Shown in pieces: positions 63,264 to 64,000 of a stretch of DNA of 64,000 bases (position 1 is its first letter; each line of letters starts with the position of its first letter). Below the pieces are notes generated by a model that saw only the letters and a list, made by a program, of their open reading frames with translations, searched no databases and was not told the DNA's origin. This stretch comes from Sphingosinithalassobacter tenebrarum (GTDB taxonomy: Bacteria; Pseudomonadota; Alphaproteobacteria; Sphingomonadales; Sphingomonadaceae). The DNA is taken from the NCBI RefSeq assembly GCF_011057975.1, contig NZ_CP049109.1, positions 3,441,001 to 3,505,000 of the forward strand, written 5' to 3'. A program made the translations under genes and the position numbers.

Positions 63264-64000
63264 TCAATCGCGGAGCGGCCCCCAGCTCGGGTCCGATCCG
63301 TCGAGCGGCGTCGGAATGCGCCGCGCGTTCACGCCGGTGAGATCCACCGACCACAAGTCCGCCTGCCCCGATCCCTGGGACGCACGGAAGAACATCAATA
63401 CCCGCCCGTTGGGCGACCAGCTCGGGCCTTCGTCGCCCCAGGCATCGGTAAGCAGCCGTTCGCCATCGCCGTTCGGGCTGATCACGCCGATACGGAACGC
63501 GCCGCCGCCCATCCTTGTGAAGGCGATCAGGTCGCCACGCGGGCTCCAGACGGGGGTCGCATAACGGCCGCCGCCGAAGCTGATGCGGTGCTGGTTCGAG
63601 CCATCGGCGTTCATCACATAGAGCTGCTGCGAACCGCCGCGATCGCTTTCGAAGACGATCCGGCTGCCGTCGGGCGAATAGCTGCCGCCGGTGTCGATGC
63701 CCGGCGAGCTGGTCAGCCGCTGCGGCGCACCGCCCGAAACCGACACGCGATAGATATCGGCGTTGCCGCCGATCGACATGGTGAACAGCACCCAGCGGCC
63801 ATCGGGCGAGAAGCGCGGCGCGAAGCTGAGATTGTCATCGCTGACCAGCAGCCGCTGGCGCCCGCTCGACAGGTCATAGACGTGGATCGAGGGGCGATCG
63901 TTCTGATAGCTCATGTAAACGATCATCTGCTGATTGGGCGCGAAGCGCGGCGTCAGCACGATCGACTGGCCGTTGGTGAGGAAGCGGTGATTGGCGCCGT
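63264..64000 (-). CDS. tolB: Tol-Pal system protein TolB, 3' part (cut by window edge)
   Basis: The C-terminal ~245 residues of the periplasmic beta-propeller TolB. The frame is open to the window edge (NHRFLTNGQSIVLTPRFAP continues upstream of the GTG at 63959, which is not a true start). Repeated WD40-like/TolB blades are visible: APRFSPDGRWVLFTM, GSYSPDGSRIVFESDRGG, PVWSPRGDLIAFTRM, GPSWSPNGRVLMFFR. The signal peptide and N-terminal domain lie outside the window. Confidence 0.95.
   Translation of the reverse strand, partial: GANHRFLTNGQSIVLTPRFAPNQQMIVYMSYQNDRPSIHVYDLSSGRQRLLVSDDNLSFAPRFSPDGRWVLFTMSIGGNADIYRVSVSGGAPQRLTSSPGIDTGGSYSPDGSRIVFESDRGGSQQLYVMNADGSNQHRISFGGGRYATPVWSPRGDLIAFTRMGGGAFRIGVISPNGDGERLLTDAWGDEGPSWSPNGRVLMFFRASQGSGQADLWSVDLTGVNARRIPTPLDGSDPSWGPLRD

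Overview
The window is high-GC alphaproteobacterial chromosome, most likely from a sphingomonad (Sphingomonadaceae or a close relative). The evidence is a large TonB-dependent receptor, DUF3617 and DUF3297 proteins, a PutA without the N-terminal ribbon-helix-helix domain, the ubiA / rsmE / gshA neighbourhood and a tol-pal end piece. Core genes are intact and dense. I see no rRNA, tRNA, CRISPR array, integrase, transposase or phage gene.

Layout. 1-10.4 kb: the tail of a chemoreceptor, putA, a MaoC-type hydratase, a thiolase, DUF805, an MFS exporter, a PPOX-fold stress protein, a YkvA-like protein and glutaminase. 10.4-11.0 kb: a gene-free stretch that on the minus strand carries a near-perfect anti-16S Shine-Dalgarno sequence, an 18-codon ORF, several hairpins and a strong intrinsic terminator. 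11-13.7 kb: two tandem paralogous lipoproteins and a membrane pentapeptide-repeat protein whose gene carries an array of 30-bp units. 13.8-24.2 kb: uvrB, a DUF3617 lipoprotein, a membrane protein, ligA, a TonB receptor and a LytS/LytTR two-component pair. 24.2-34.2 kb: a membrane chemoreceptor, DUF3297, EVE and alpha carbonic anhydrase genes, a DUF2975/XRE/29-residue-peptide operon, an MscS-like channel and a two-gene module of unknown function. 34.2-45.9 kb: typA, CHAD, the TelA/XpaC-like pair, a PAS chemoreceptor, a minus-strand operon of an 88-aa protein, ubiA, pmbA and a CysQ-like phosphatase, then rsmE, a small membrane protein and gshA. 45.9-64 kb: a methyltransferase-like membrane protein, an M61 peptidase, ppa, a TfoX/GNAT/EamA/ispG run, an acyltransferase / LytTR / acyltransferase cluster, isoaspartyl peptidase, S1/P1 nuclease, an SPFH/RHH/small-membrane-protein operon, an MscS channel, pal and the 3' part of tolB.

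The accessory signal is mostly in repeats and small genes. Three copies of a 131-134 bp element with perfect 25-bp terminal inverted repeats sit within 13.5 kb (48.05, 59.36 and 61.42 kb). One of them supplies the C-terminus of a membrane protein. Other dyad repeats lie near 13.8, 45.9, 46.1, 50.8 and 59.3 kb. Two membrane peptides of 29 and 34 codons are translationally coupled to operons. The best candidates for something undescribed are the structured minus-strand transcript at 10.57-10.83 kb, the repeat family, the LytTR-linked acyltransferase pair and the SPFH/RHH operon. All functional statements rest on reading translated sequence and known family motifs; no database search was run.
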